Positions 17,471-28,900 of a DNA stretch of 64,000 nt are shown in pieces (the stretch's first letter is position 1; each line of letters starts with the position of its first letter). The notes beneath the pieces are model-generated. The model made no database searches, was not told where the DNA came from, and worked only from the letters and a program-made list of their open reading frames with translations. Source of the stretch: Sabellastarte sp. h YS-2021 (taxonomy: Eukaryota > Annelida > Polychaeta > Sabellida > Sabellidae); the NCBI GenBank assembly GCA_964017235.1, contig OZ024927.1, positions 56,239,293 through 56,303,292 on the forward strand, given 5' to 3'. Position numbers and translations under genes: made by a program.

Positions 17471-17896
17471 GGTTGTAAATTGTGACATTGTGTACAGGTT
17501 AAGGTACTGTTGTACACAAAAATTAGACGTTGAAAATGATCACTTGGCTCTCCATGGTTAACCGTGTTTGGTGAAATGTCCCTGTCCTTGGATCACCGCA
17601 TGACGTCTATTTGCGACCTTGTGAGTCAGTGGTGAACCATCCATTACCTTGCCTGTCCTACAGAAGTTATAAAATATTTTAAAACGGACACCTGCGCAGT
17701 CGACGAATATGCGGCTCTGCACATTTCGTGAGAGTACTTAATAGAGAAACTAATGTACACTGTTCCAATCTACAAACATGGTTGCGCAACATAATCTCGA
17801 AAATAAAATTGAAAACAAACAAAATCAGTGAACATTGGATAAAACATCAATAATCGTTTTATAATAGAAATAAACTACTTTTGCTTGGACTTTAGT

Positions 17897-17985
17897 GGTG
17901 ATTCAATGACAAAAATACCCTCTAAATAAAGGACTCGGGCCTTCGGCCCTCATCCTTTATTTGAGGTTATTTTTGTGATTAAATT
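17897..17985. repeat. Long imperfect palindrome (foldback) centred near 17944
   Basis: ATGACAAAAATA through AAATAAAGGACTCGGGCC is mirrored by GGCCCTCATCCTTTATTT through TATTTTTGTGATT; arms of about 40 bp flank a 3-bp TTC centre. Probably the core of a foldback repeat. Confidence 0.75.
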
Positions 17986-19745
17986 GCCAAAAAAATCCGC
18001 GCATACATAGTTTATTTCTACATTTGAATTTTCTGCCTCTGAATTCAGTACTGTGGGCATGCGCAGACAATTTGCGCATGCACATCTGAATTGCTTACTA
18101 TGGTAACGGAAGGTGTGTCCATGGTGTACATATATAGGTTGTGATTCGGTCCTCTTCTGCTTAACAAGGCGACATAAGGTGAGTGGAGGTATTGGTCGTT
18201 TTGCCACATGTTCATCCGATGGCTACCAAAGGTGAGTTGAGGTTAATGGAAGCTGCTTATTGGTAACCAAAGTTTGCAGTACTGAAATCCTACTGTTATT
18301 TACAGTTAAAAAACTGTGTCCAATCAGTGGCCGCCCCCCTGTAGTGTGAACAACTTGGACAAAATGGGGCAACCTTGGGGTGATTCCTCCACCAAGTAAA
18401 ACTTCTACCACGGGAGGCACTGTCGTGTGAAAGGGACATAATAGAAACGTGGGAATTACCAATAACTTGACACCATCTGTTAGAACGAAGGTCAAGCTCC
18501 ATACATTGACTTCATACTTGTGTTCTTGTTAAGACAATTTCCTGAAAGCAAACATCCTTAACATAAAACCGCAGTGGCATTTCATTCCTTGGAAATCACA
18601 CATATTCAACTCTATTTTGCTACTAGCATACATCAAGCTCTCTAAAAATTTCAAAAATATATCAGCTGGCCCCAAAGGACCTGTGTCCAATGAAGAGAAA
18701 AGTTTAGGTAAATATGAAAACAGCTAGCTGGGGAGTGTAGGTGAGCGACAATGAGAATTGAATTAAACATTACAGGAAAAAAAGTTCTATTATATTTTAT
18801 GCATTAAGTTTTTAAATCTACATAACAACCGATACACAGAAAAAAATATAATAAAAATATAAACAGTAAAATATCACATAGTCACAAAAGTAAATGTAAA
18901 AGATAGCATTGTACAGTTTTGCTGAAATAATGATACGTATTATCATAACTGAATATAAAACCAAAAGAAATCAAACCTACGATAAAAGAACCAGCTAAAC
19001 CTTTACAAAATGCTTTTACTGTTAAAAAGTAGGTATTTTAATAATACTACCATTCACTTTTTAATATTTTAAGTGTAGGTAGTACTGCCCCACTTAAGTA
19101 CCGAAAACAAAGCTGCTGGTAAGGTAATTACTAAAACTGTGATGATGGACTGGTCACTGACTAAACCTCCTTCCCAGAATTCAGTGTCTGTGTGATTTGT
19201 ATGAATTATAACATTTGTATCAAAATAACTATCCCACAAACTCATTGGAACTAAATTCAAAGAGAAATAACCATGTCACAATTTTGTTTTGTTTTTCCAA
19301 TGAGAAACTTAATCCTATGAATTGTGTATTCAGAGGAATTTTCATGCTTACCATAAATGTTTAGTTTTGCTTATCAAATTTCTTTAATTTATGGCATTCT
19401 TGTAAATAAATTCTTAAGAAATGTCAATGGTAAAATCATCTGATGGCAGCATCGGTTGTTGGGGTGTGACAACATATACTGCACTACATTCTAATGTTAT
19501 GTGCTATTAAAATATTTAATATAGTCACATAGCAATAAAACTAAATTGACAATAACTGAATCATCAGTAGACAAACAACAATAATATCAGTATCCAAAAT
19601 AAATGGGTAAAATGAAAAGAAAAGCAAACACAATCTTAACAAATTATGTTATGAATAATACATAAATCTACATAGACTAATGGATGGCAAAAGTCTTAAT
19701 ACTTACCATAAAGATATAACAAAAAATGCACACAACATTACACTT
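17986..19745. other. 3' flank of CARD/TPR gene A, no gene recognised
   Basis: Holds short doubtful ORFs only. From about 18860 onward it is homologous to 26400-28050, i.e. it belongs to the duplicated unit. Confidence 0.55.
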
Positions 19746-21611
19746 CTAAACATCATCAGAGTTGTCTTTATTCTCAATGTCAGTTTCACTTAGCAGTTCT
19801 TTCATTATGTTTTCATGGTCAGCTTCAGTGTTATCAAAGTTTGTGATGAAAGTGGTACTCAGCTTAAGGAACTGTCGCCTGTTTTGGGCATGATCTCTTA
19901 CATCCATCATCCTTACCTCCTTTGCAAGTTGATATGCTGCTGTTGCCTTCTCAAGGGCCCGAACATTGTTACCTTTTCTGTAATAAAAGTCACACTTGGC
20001 AATCAACAGACTGACTTCCAGAGTCTTAGGTATAGGGATTGACGATTCCTCCAAGTTCTTCAAATACACCCCTGCGCACTGAATATCATCTTCTGGAGGT
20101 ACTAAAGTATCCATGGATAATCCATTGTCACCACACCTCAGTAACAGTATGGCAAGTCTACATAAGGCAAATCCACATCCAAAGGGGCCATCTTTCCCAC
20201 CATCTTCATTAAAATTGGCAAGAGCTTTCAGCAAGCTTGATTTTGCTGAGTTAAAGAGTATGTCGTATGCCTTAATACCATTTGGATTGCTGACATTAAT
20301 AAGATCCATTTGTGAAGCTTTGCCTCTGCCATCATTCATGTAAAGCCAACCAGCAGCCCTCCCAGTGCAACCAATGGGATCTGTTTCAACCACTTGTTTT
20401 ATATCTTCTAATACAGAATCCAGTTTATTGAGTTTCATTTGAGAAACATACATCCTGGTCTTGGCTGTAAAAAGCTCCACTGTGAAGTATTTAGGGTTGC
20501 TTGTCTTTGGTACCAGTACTAATCCACGCTTTATTTCTCCTTTTGCTTTATCCATTTTGTTACCAAACAGCCACCGACTGGCACTCAAGTATGCTAGCAG
20601 GCAAGACATATCTGCATTGTCAGAGTATTTGAGATCCAATTGTACTGAAGCTCCTTCAAATGTGTCATATTTTCCCTGATTTATCAATGAACTCAGATGA
20701 TTGAATGCAAGTACCAACTTTTTGTTTGGTAATGTAAATGGTTTGAAGGAACCAGGAGTCAGTAAAATTGGATAACTGTTTGGACGATTGGTATTTTTTT
20801 CACTCACAGCAAGTTCAGTGTGCAAAGCTTGTTCACCTACTGTTGATGGACCAATTGTGGCTTTTTGCAATGATACTTCAACAGGGTTCATATGACATGC
20901 CGAGGAAGATGACACAGCAGCTGAACTAGCTTCATCCCTCAAAACAGTGGTGGCTGAAACAGGCTCTTCAGATCCCTTGGTGCTGGATATCATTTCCTCA
21001 ACAATGAACCTGTATTTCTTCTCTAATGACTGGATAACAATTGCAATAGTCTGTTCTGGGTTTCCTTTAGAAAGTATTGAAAGAAGACATCTACATCTAT
21101 CTTGACGAGTAACATGTCCATGAATTCTCTCACAGTCTTCATCGCTGAGGAGATGATTTTGATACAAGTATGCTGTAATTTCCTTTGGTTCTACATTATT
21201 GAAAAGAAGACAACAATGTTTTCTGAGAAAGTCCATCAATGCATGTGGTATCTCTTCTTGATTTGTGATAAAGCTAAGACAGGTACACCTTGTACTGCTT
21301 TCAGCCTTTTCCCAAAAGTAATCATTGCTGGGATGGTTCCTCACCACATGGAGATGATCACTGAGGTGAGTATAGCTGGTTTCTTGTAAAGCTTTTCTGA
21401 AACACCCATATGCTGTGGGACCTCGTCTTGGTAGTAAGAATAGTAAAGACTGACATCTCTCCCTTCTTGTTTTTCCTTTATCAATTAATTCCACATCATT
21501 TTCTGTGATAACTTCATCTTCATATAAATGTCCCAAAATGTCTCTAGGTTCAAGGTCATTTATGAGATCCACCTGGTGTGATCGGAGAGTATCTTTATCG
21601 ACTGGATCCAT
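19746..21611 (-). CDS. Double-CARD/TPR protein, paralogue A
   Basis: 621 residues in one coding exon. Residues about 8-90 and 125-205 are two related all-helical death-fold domains of CARD type: each has a hydrophobic helix pattern followed by a ...DxE/C...I......R..RC..LL..L element (LIDKGKTRRERCQSLLFLL; RIHGHVTRQDRCRCLLSIL). A Ser/Thr-rich linker covers about 207-285. Residues about 300-580 carry helical repeats of TPR style (LSASRWLFGNKMDKAKGEI; LIAKCDFYYRKGNNVRALEKA). Such proteins are expected to act as cytosolic adaptors in apoptosis or innate-immune signalling (family knowledge plus inference). The ATG lies 7 bp after a splice acceptor (ATATTCAG on the minus strand), and a donor for a 5' non-coding exon is at 22244-22249. 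Paralogue B is at 28901-30766. Confidence 0.85.
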   Translation of the reverse strand: MDPVDKDTLRSHQVDLINDLEPRDILGHLYEDEVITENDVELIDKGKTRRERCQSLLFLLPRRGPTAYGCFRKALQETSYTHLSDHLHVVRNHPSNDYFWEKAESSTRCTCLSFITNQEEIPHALMDFLRKHCCLLFNNVEPKEITAYLYQNHLLSDEDCERIHGHVTRQDRCRCLLSILSKGNPEQTIAIVIQSLEKKYRFIVEEMISSTKGSEEPVSATTVLRDEASSAAVSSSSACHMNPVEVSLQKATIGPSTVGEQALHTELAVSEKNTNRPNSYPILLTPGSFKPFTLPNKKLVLAFNHLSSLINQGKYDTFEGASVQLDLKYSDNADMSCLLAYLSASRWLFGNKMDKAKGEIKRGLVLVPKTSNPKYFTVELFTAKTRMYVSQMKLNKLDSVLEDIKQVVETDPIGCTGRAAGWLYMNDGRGKASQMDLINVSNPNGIKAYDILFNSAKSSLLKALANFNEDGGKDGPFGCGFALCRLAILLLRCGDNGLSMDTLVPPEDDIQCAGVYLKNLEESSIPIPKTLEVSLLIAKCDFYYRKGNNVRALEKATAAYQLAKEVRMMDVRDHAQNRRQFLKLSTTFITNFDNTEADHENIMKELLSETDIENKDNSDDV

Positions 21612-22249
21612 TCTTCCTCTGAATATAGAATATCACAAATATCATTGTATTTTATCATAACATAATTACCTTCATCATTTATGTTTTTGGTTTTGTTTGT
21701 TTTTCTGTCTGTTTGTTTGTTTTTGGTCATGATAATTCCACAAGTGATGGAACAGACTTTTCTGAAATATTTTTGGAGGGTAAGGCCTGACCAAAAGAAA
21801 ATGTCGTTACAGTTTGGGATAGATACGGATCATATTTTGGATACAAAAAAATCAAGAATGCAAATGCTCCTCTGGAAGAGGGTCTGCAGTCTGTGAGTGC
21901 TTTCTAGTGATAAATTGTAATTGTAAAAATACAATATAATATTTCTTGGATATCTTATTCAGTGAGCTATTCAATCAAAATTATTTATTTGTTACGACTT
22001 TAAACTTTTAGATCTGAACCTAATTTTGAGAGGAATTATTATTTTTTTATAATGATAAACGTGTTTAAAAAGTTTAACACAACAAGTAGAGTATTAAATA
22101 GTTACAAACTAAGCAACAACACCAGGTTTGATATATTATGAAGAAATACCATACTGGTTGAAAAGTCAGCGAGACACTTTACTTGGTTTAAATTTTTTGT
22201 CATTTATATTTAAAGCTTGATCATAACATCATGTAGAAAGAATACTTAC

Positions 22250-22540
22250 TTGCAACTCTCCACAATGAGTATCCAATGTGTAACTTAGAGGGGTAAATTG
22301 TACGCTTCGTACTCAGTATTAATGTATCGTCAGTATTTCAGAGAATGTATACTTTATTCCTAGCAAGCTGAACCAGTAGTTCATCTGATGTAACCACAAA
22401 GAGAATATGTTGTTTGGGAAAGAATAAACAGGCACTGGTATACGCACAAAAAACATGCATGGGGAAATCCTAAAGTGTATATTTAGCATACACGTGGACT
22501 TGAGTCATTGAGTTAGGTGGAATGTGTTTAACCATAGGTG
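22250..22540 (-). other. Probable 5' non-coding exon and promoter region of gene A
   Basis: On the minus strand TTGCAA/GTAAGT is a consensus splice donor at 22250. The region upstream (to about 22540) is homologous to 32695-33030 upstream of gene B, and the donor is kept in both, which supports a non-coding first exon spliced to the acceptor just before the ATG. Confidence 0.55.
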
Positions 22541-23690
22541 ATTCTAACTCACATCAATGATTGTTCATTAGGAGCAACGCTTAGTCACAACAACCCACAG
22601 TATCATAATTGTTGGTGGAAATGTATGGAAATTCCAAAAGTTTATGAATCCACGTTTCATCTCACTGAGTGTTTTAATGTACATTTACTAATAAAAAACA
22701 TTTATCCAATGTAAACAAGTGGAATGCATGAATAAAAATATGTATGAAATCAGATAAAAATTATAGGCCTTTTCTATTTACAGTGACAGAATTTACCAGC
22801 ATTATAATATAAATACAACTTATGACATAAGCAAATATATTATATGCACAATTTCCATAGGGACCTATGGCATAAGTAGTTTTTGAAAATCAATTTGCCA
22901 ATTTAACGCCCGAACTGTTTACTATTTCTGGTAATTTATCTCACACTGGCAACTTCTATAAATTCTACATTTTGTTTCTTCTGTTATATTTTTGTGTTAT
23001 ATCTTTTTACATTTGTATCCACGAAGACAATTGACAGACGTACATATGTAAAGTACTAGTATTTATTGAAGACTGAATTGAAAGCGTAAATACTCAAGTC
23101 TAATAGTACTTTTATAGCGCTTAATCCCCATCTATTGGGAGACTCTAGGGCACATAATCCTATTCTCCATTACGTCTATATAATGAACTGCAGTTATTAT
23201 TTATCGTAAATATATAGATGGTCACAACAGTTACTTGTCCCCATTTTAGTTAATTAACAAGAGCACTGGAAGAGGACATACCCCTTGGACAAAGCACATA
23301 TTGACAATTCAATGGGAGAATCCTTATACAGATCTGTCTCAAAATTTAATGAGATCAAAGTTGGACGAAGATCCATCTTTTGATTTTTTTTCTCTCAGGG
23401 AGACCCTGGATGTAGTATTGCATAATCCTTCGAACAAACAGACAGACAAATAGTTATAAAAATAATACCTCGTTGGCAGATTTAATTACATTAATTGCGC
23501 TTTAACTAAATAGCTATGGTTATTTCACACTACAAGTCAATGATTTATCCACAACTGTGTAGCTGTAGGATGTAATTGTGACTGGTGGGAACACCATCAT
23601 TTGTCTGCACAAAGGTGAAACAGTGCAAAGCAATTAAAGAGGAAAGTTTCCGTTCCGGAATAAAAATCTGATTAATTTCGCTCTTAGTAT
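22541..23690. other. Intergenic, no gene recognised
   Basis: A LINE-tail-like fragment (TATAGCGCTTAATCCCC) is at about 23114-23130, and a transposon-end-like ACAAACAGACAGACAAATAG is at about 23433. Confidence 0.4.
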
Positions 23691-23697
23691 ATTTATG

Positions 23698-24075
23698 AAG
23701 GCAACTTTTTCCATTGTAATATAAACTTTAATGCTTCTGATACTTGGTGAATTCTGAAAGGCACAAAATTTGCTGCATGCTATCCTTCTGTTTCAGGTCA
23801 AACATATGCTAATCAACATTGCTTAAAAGGTGCATATGTTAGAGGAGAATCACTTCATATGTACTGTTTATATGATTTTCCATTTGCCTTATATTGTTTG
23901 TGTCTTACAAAATGATAAACTGGGATGTTTACAATCCATTGTATTTATCTATATAATCAGCAATTAATCATTTTATTGAGATATTAACATTTGTATGACC
24001 TTAAAGTAGTTTGATTACCCTTTATTGAAATTTATAGATAACAATGTAATATATGTGTGGTTGTACATTCTGACA
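23698..24075. repeat. Duplicated 3'-flank segment, copy 2
   Basis: Homologue of 17088-17470. Homology to the first copy ends abruptly at about 23690, where the coding part of the 16.5-kb ORF would be expected, so only the flank was copied or kept. Confidence 0.8.
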
Positions 24076-24649
24076 TCCTGTGCATTCCCTATAAACATTT
24101 CTAATGCTTGCAAACATTTGAATGCAAATGATTAAAATGATGGTTACGAAACTCATATTTATAAAAAGTTGTCAAAAAATTTTATGTATACCATTTATTA
24201 AATGTTTAATGATAAATGCCAGAAAATGTTATAAATGAACATTACAGTGTCCCAGAAATATTACTTCGGCATTGCTTAGCAATATAAACCTTAATTGGAG
24301 TCAGAGATCCAATAAAACCTTTTTTAGGTTGCTCGCCAATGAAAATATTACTTTATGTCTAAAGTGTAAGATTGTGGCTTAAAAATTGTGTCTCTATTCA
24401 ATCCTTACTGTTAGCTTTGTATCTGGGGTAATTTTTCATGTAGTTCTCTAAAATCCTCTGTCAATTCTCATCGCCATCTTTGTATGCAAATGTTTGAAGG
24501 TAAGTATTTAATAAGCATTCTGAAACTATGGGTACAAAAACTGTTTGTGAGAAAATGTTGTCAAAACCTTTGATAGAAAACATTTGAAAAATGTTTTAAT
24601 ATGATAGGTATGAAAACCGGTTGCTTTTACAGTGATTGATATGTTACCT

Positions 24650-25320
24650 GGCCTATTGTTTTCAGACAGTGAGGGTCAGTTCTAGTCTCTCCAACCTGTG
24701 CAAGCTGCTCCAAGGCATACTAAAGGGTTTAGTAGCTGAGACCAGTTGTGATTCTGCACACAATCCTCATTAGGACAGTTATCAAGAGGCACAAAGACAT
24801 AAAGTTCTACTTCTGTACCGATGACACCCAGTTCCCACCTTGCACATAAGAATGCTGCTGTGCATCAAGAAACTGAATCAAATTCTGTAGGCTCTAAGGG
24901 ACTAGATGTCCAGCAACAAACTGAAGCTCAATTCAGATAAAACAGAATTCATTCTGTCTGGGCTACACAACAATGGAACAAATCCTATTTTCCAAGCACT
25001 ATTCTGCTTACCCTTTTGTTTCATGCTGACAATGGGGTTTTGATTCAAAGTGGGGTTTTCATTTGGTATGCATGCTAAGAATGGATGTGGAGGCTGCTTT
25101 GCTCAGATGTATGATCTTATGAAACCGCAACACAAGCCTGTAATGGTCCTGTGGGTAGTTACCTTGACTACTCTAACTAACTAGTCAGAAGTTTTTCCTC
25201 CAAATCCAAAAACTACAGTATGTCCAAAATGGCCTGGCTAGAATCATGATTAATAGCAACAAATTTTTCGGAATCAGACCTGGCCTTAAGAACCTACACT
25301 GGTTGCCTGTTTAACAACAT
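24650..25320 (+). pseudogene. Decayed L2/CR1-like LINE reverse-transcriptase fragment
   Basis: Broken pieces of an RT are readable in shifting frames: FYTDDTQ (equivalent of YADDTQ), SSNKLKLNSDKTEFILSG and LKNLHWLPV, all in family order on the plus strand. Many indels; neither ends nor tail identified. Confidence 0.8.
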
Positions 25321-25774
25321 TTTAAGTATTTGACTCTGGACACTGTTTTCATAATTAGAGTAGCTATATGTTCCATAGTTTTTATGCTCGAGCCTCACGC
25401 TTCTAGAGATCACTTTTTTTCTCCGGACTTTTGTTGTCTTCAGTGTGTAAATCAATTCAGCAATAGCGATAATGCTCCAAATTTGTAGCATTTGCTCCCT
25501 ACAAATATCTCATTGTCATCATTCAGATGCAAATACTCACAATTTAGAAACCTCTCAATTTTTAACCCATTGTTTTTAATTTTATACATAAAAACACTAT
25601 TTTCAGTATAAATTCATCCCATGTAACGTGTTATTTCTCATGATAATAATTATTTTCATTATTCTTCTTCTTCCTGGATACCATATCTTCATATCTACAC
25701 CATTGTTATTGGTAGCACCTGACAATCATGATGTTTTTGGTAATGTGACAAGTCAGAGTTTCCCCTAAGCTACA

Positions 25775-26215
25775 CCCACTACCTGTCCATGACCCATAAT
25801 GTGACTGATGACATTACTTGTTATGTGAATGGTCAAGAAGAGGTTCTCGGTGTCCTAGTGGTTAGCAAGTTTGGCATCTAATCATAGGCTGTCACCACTG
25901 TGGGTTTGAGTCCCACAAGTGAAAATGATGAGGACCTGTCCCAATATGACCCGGGCTGTTGAACGGGATGTAAACCCCAACTTTGACTGTGACTGGTCAA
26001 GGATTCCCATTAGGCTCCCCCACTACCTGTCGATCACCTGTCACATCACTGATGGTCGACATCACTGGTCATGTCACTGGTAAAACATTCCCCATCACCT
26101 GTGAGATGACTGATGACATCACTTGTCATATGACTGGTCAAAGTTTCCCTGGGCTCTGTGCCCTACCTGCCAAACATCTGTCATGTTACTGAAGACGTCA
26201 CTGGTCACTAACCCC
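25775..26215. repeat. Minisatellite of TGACTGGTCA/CCACTACCTGTC type, interrupted by a SINE
   Basis: About five units of 60-100 bp built from ACTGATGACATCACTTGTCA, TGACTGGTCAAAG and CACTACCTGTC surround a SINE at 25841-25985. Confidence 0.75.
25841..25985 (+). mobile_element. tRNA-derived SINE, plus strand
   Basis: A tRNA-like head with an A-box region CCTAGTGGTTAGC and a B box GGGTTTGAGTCCC about 45 bp later, then a tail through GACCTGTCCCAATATGACCC. A minus-strand relative is at 37548-37696. Confidence 0.8.
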
Positions 26216-26379
26216 TGGCTACTGCGTGTCCATCACTGACCGTTCCTATTCAACAGTTATGTGACCTAATTATGCAATCTGATAATTACATGCTGTAGTG
26301 TTAGGACTGTTCTTCTTACAAGGTTAATAAAAGCATAATGTCATTTGGTGTTAAGAATTATTTCCAAAGCGATAAACTA

Positions 26380-28049
26380 TTTTTTTTTTGTAAACACTAC
26401 TATTTGATGAAATATCTTCAGTAAAATATTGTATATAGTAACAACAGTAAATGTAAAAGATCACAGTGTACAGTACTGCTACAATAATTACTTACAGGCA
26501 TTTGGGCTTTTAAATGTTATACTATCTGTACTTACATGTATAAAAGAGATCAAATCTATAACAAAAGAACTAGCTTAATCTTTGCAAAATACTTTAAGTA
26601 GATATTTTAATAATGCTACCATTTAACTGTTTTATGTTTTAATTGCATTTATTTAGTTATCAACAAACATATAACACATTTAAAACATCTGGATCAGAAA
26701 ATACCATTTAATTACTTTTGTTTTTTACTTTTATCTTATGAAAAAAACAGTTACGACATTTCATCTATATTTGTAAACCTTGTGTTAACATAATAAAAAA
26801 CAGCAAGTTTAATTTTTTATTTTATATAGTGTGTATCTCACCTTCATCTATGCATGGAAATTATATTTCCAAGCATAAGATTGCCTGCTTCATGAAATCG
26901 GCAAGCCATAGTTAAATAAATTGCTCATCTCATGGAATCGGAAGTTCAGTTGCCAATTTCACTTAATGGGCAATTTCTTTAATTGGGTGTAACATATATA
27001 AGGCACTCATTTGTTTGACCTAAATTCAGTGGATGAGTCATAAAATCCTCCTAAATAGTATGAAATATTAATAAACAACTTAATTTGAAATTAAGTTAAT
27101 GCATGTTGTAGTTGACACCACTGAATAAAATGATATAATATTACAAGGTGTACTTCATAATTCACTGTTTAAAGCAGGCTATAATGCTCTTGGAATATAT
27201 ATTTTTGAAGCAAATAGTGCTTGTTCTCATAATGTTTATTTTACAGAAGTTGTGTAGAATTGGCGGGACATCCCCACTTAGGCAGGGGAAACAAAGCAGT
27301 TGGTAAGGTAATTACTGAAACTGGGAAGTAGGTTCAGTCAGTGGCTAGTCTCTCTTCACAGTTTCAGTAATTACCTTACCAGCTGCTTTGTTTTTCCTGG
27401 CTAGCCACTGAATCTATCTCCTTCCCAGAATTCACAGTGTCTGTGTAACTTGTATAAATTATAACATTTGTATCAATATAACTATCCCACAAACTCGTTC
27501 GAACTAAATTCAAACAGAAATAACAATGTCACAATTTTGTTTCACTTTTTGTATGAGAAACTTAATCCAATGAATCGTGAATTCAGAGGATTTTTTTCTG
27601 AAACAATAAACGTTGAGTTTTGTTTATCAATATGTATCTTTGAGAGAATGTCAATGGGTACATTCAACTTTTGCTAGTAACAGTTGTTGGGATGTGATAA
27701 CATGTACCACACTACATACAGGTGTTATGTGACACAAAAATATTTTTATACTCACATAAAGATCAAACTTAACTTACAATAAGTAAATCATCAGTAGACA
27801 ATCCATAATATCAGTACCAAAAGTAAGCGAGAAACAAATTATGTAATAATTAATCCATAAAAGTAGATGATGAAACACAAAAATACTCAGCATAAAGATG
27901 TAACCAATAAAACATATCCGGCGTCTCCGTGGTACTGGACCTGGCAGATGATTTTTTGAATTTGATTTTGGTGTTGCGCATTAGAGTCTGCCTAGAAGAG
28001 ATTAAGGGCTATGAAAGTACAGAATAGAATAGAATATACACATTACACC
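26380..28049. other. Duplicated 3' flank of the pseudogene copy, with local inverted repeats
   Basis: Homologous to about 18860-19745. Unlike that copy, it carries an added inverted duplication: 27288-27323 is the reverse complement of 27358-27394. Confidence 0.75.
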
Positions 28050-28800
28050 TCTAAATAGGGATCTGAGTCATCTTTATTCTCAATGTCAGATTCACTTAGG
28101 AATTCTTTCATTATCTTTTTATAATCAGCTTCAGTGTTATCAGAGATTGCCAAGAAAGTGGTCCTCAGGTTAAGAACTTCTTTTTGTGCATGATCTCTTA
28201 AATCAATCATCTTCACTTACTTTGCAAGTTGCATGCTGCTGTTTCAATCTCAAGGACCTTAACAGTGTTACCTTTTCTGTAATAAAAGTCACACTTGGCA
28301 AACAGCCTGATTTCCCATATCTTAAGTATAGAAATTGATGATTCGTCCAAGCTCTTCAAGTACATCCCTGCACAGTAAATGTCATCTTCTGGTGGTACTA
28401 AAGTATTCCATGGATAACCCACTGTCTCCACATGTCAGTGTGGTATGGTATGGTAAGCATTCCATCTGGATTGCTGACATTAATAAGATCCATTTGTGAT
28501 ATTTTCCTCTGCAGTCATTCATGTAAAGCCAAACAGCAGCCCTCTAGTGCAACTAATGAGATCTGTTTGTACCTTTTAATGCAGAATCTAGTTTACTGAG
28601 TTTCATTTGATACTACATTCTGGTCTTGCCTGTAAAAGCTCCACTGTGAAGTGTTAAGGGTTGTTTGTCTTGGATACCAGTTCTCATTCACACTTTATTT
28701 TTGTAGCATCCATTTTGTTACCAAACAACCGCTGACTGGCAATCAAGTATGCAAGCAGGCAAGACATATCTGTATTGTCAGAATTTTATACCAATTTCAT
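28050..28800 (-). pseudogene. Truncated CARD/TPR pseudogene copy P
   Basis: Homologous to the C-terminal half (TPR region and acidic tail) of genes A and B; both CARDs are missing. Frameshifts and stops occur throughout, and about 100 codons are deleted near 28440, where a GGTATGGTATGGTA run marks the junction. The upstream homology stops at about 28800, shortly before gene B's 3' end. It is a third copy of the same unit, decayed after duplication. Confidence 0.88.
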
Positions 28801-28900
28801 AGTATCTACAAGCATTTGGGATTTTAAATGTTGTAATATCCACCACATTCACACAAATTAGGAAACTGAAATAGCCTATATTATTTACATCTCTGTTATC

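Noticed and set aside
17950..18207. 85-codon minus-strand ORF near the 17.9-kb foldback
   Set aside because: Starts with GTG, has no domain and overlaps one arm of the foldback repeat.
25841..25920. tRNA gene
   Set aside because: A and B boxes are present but the cloverleaf does not pair and a SINE body follows.
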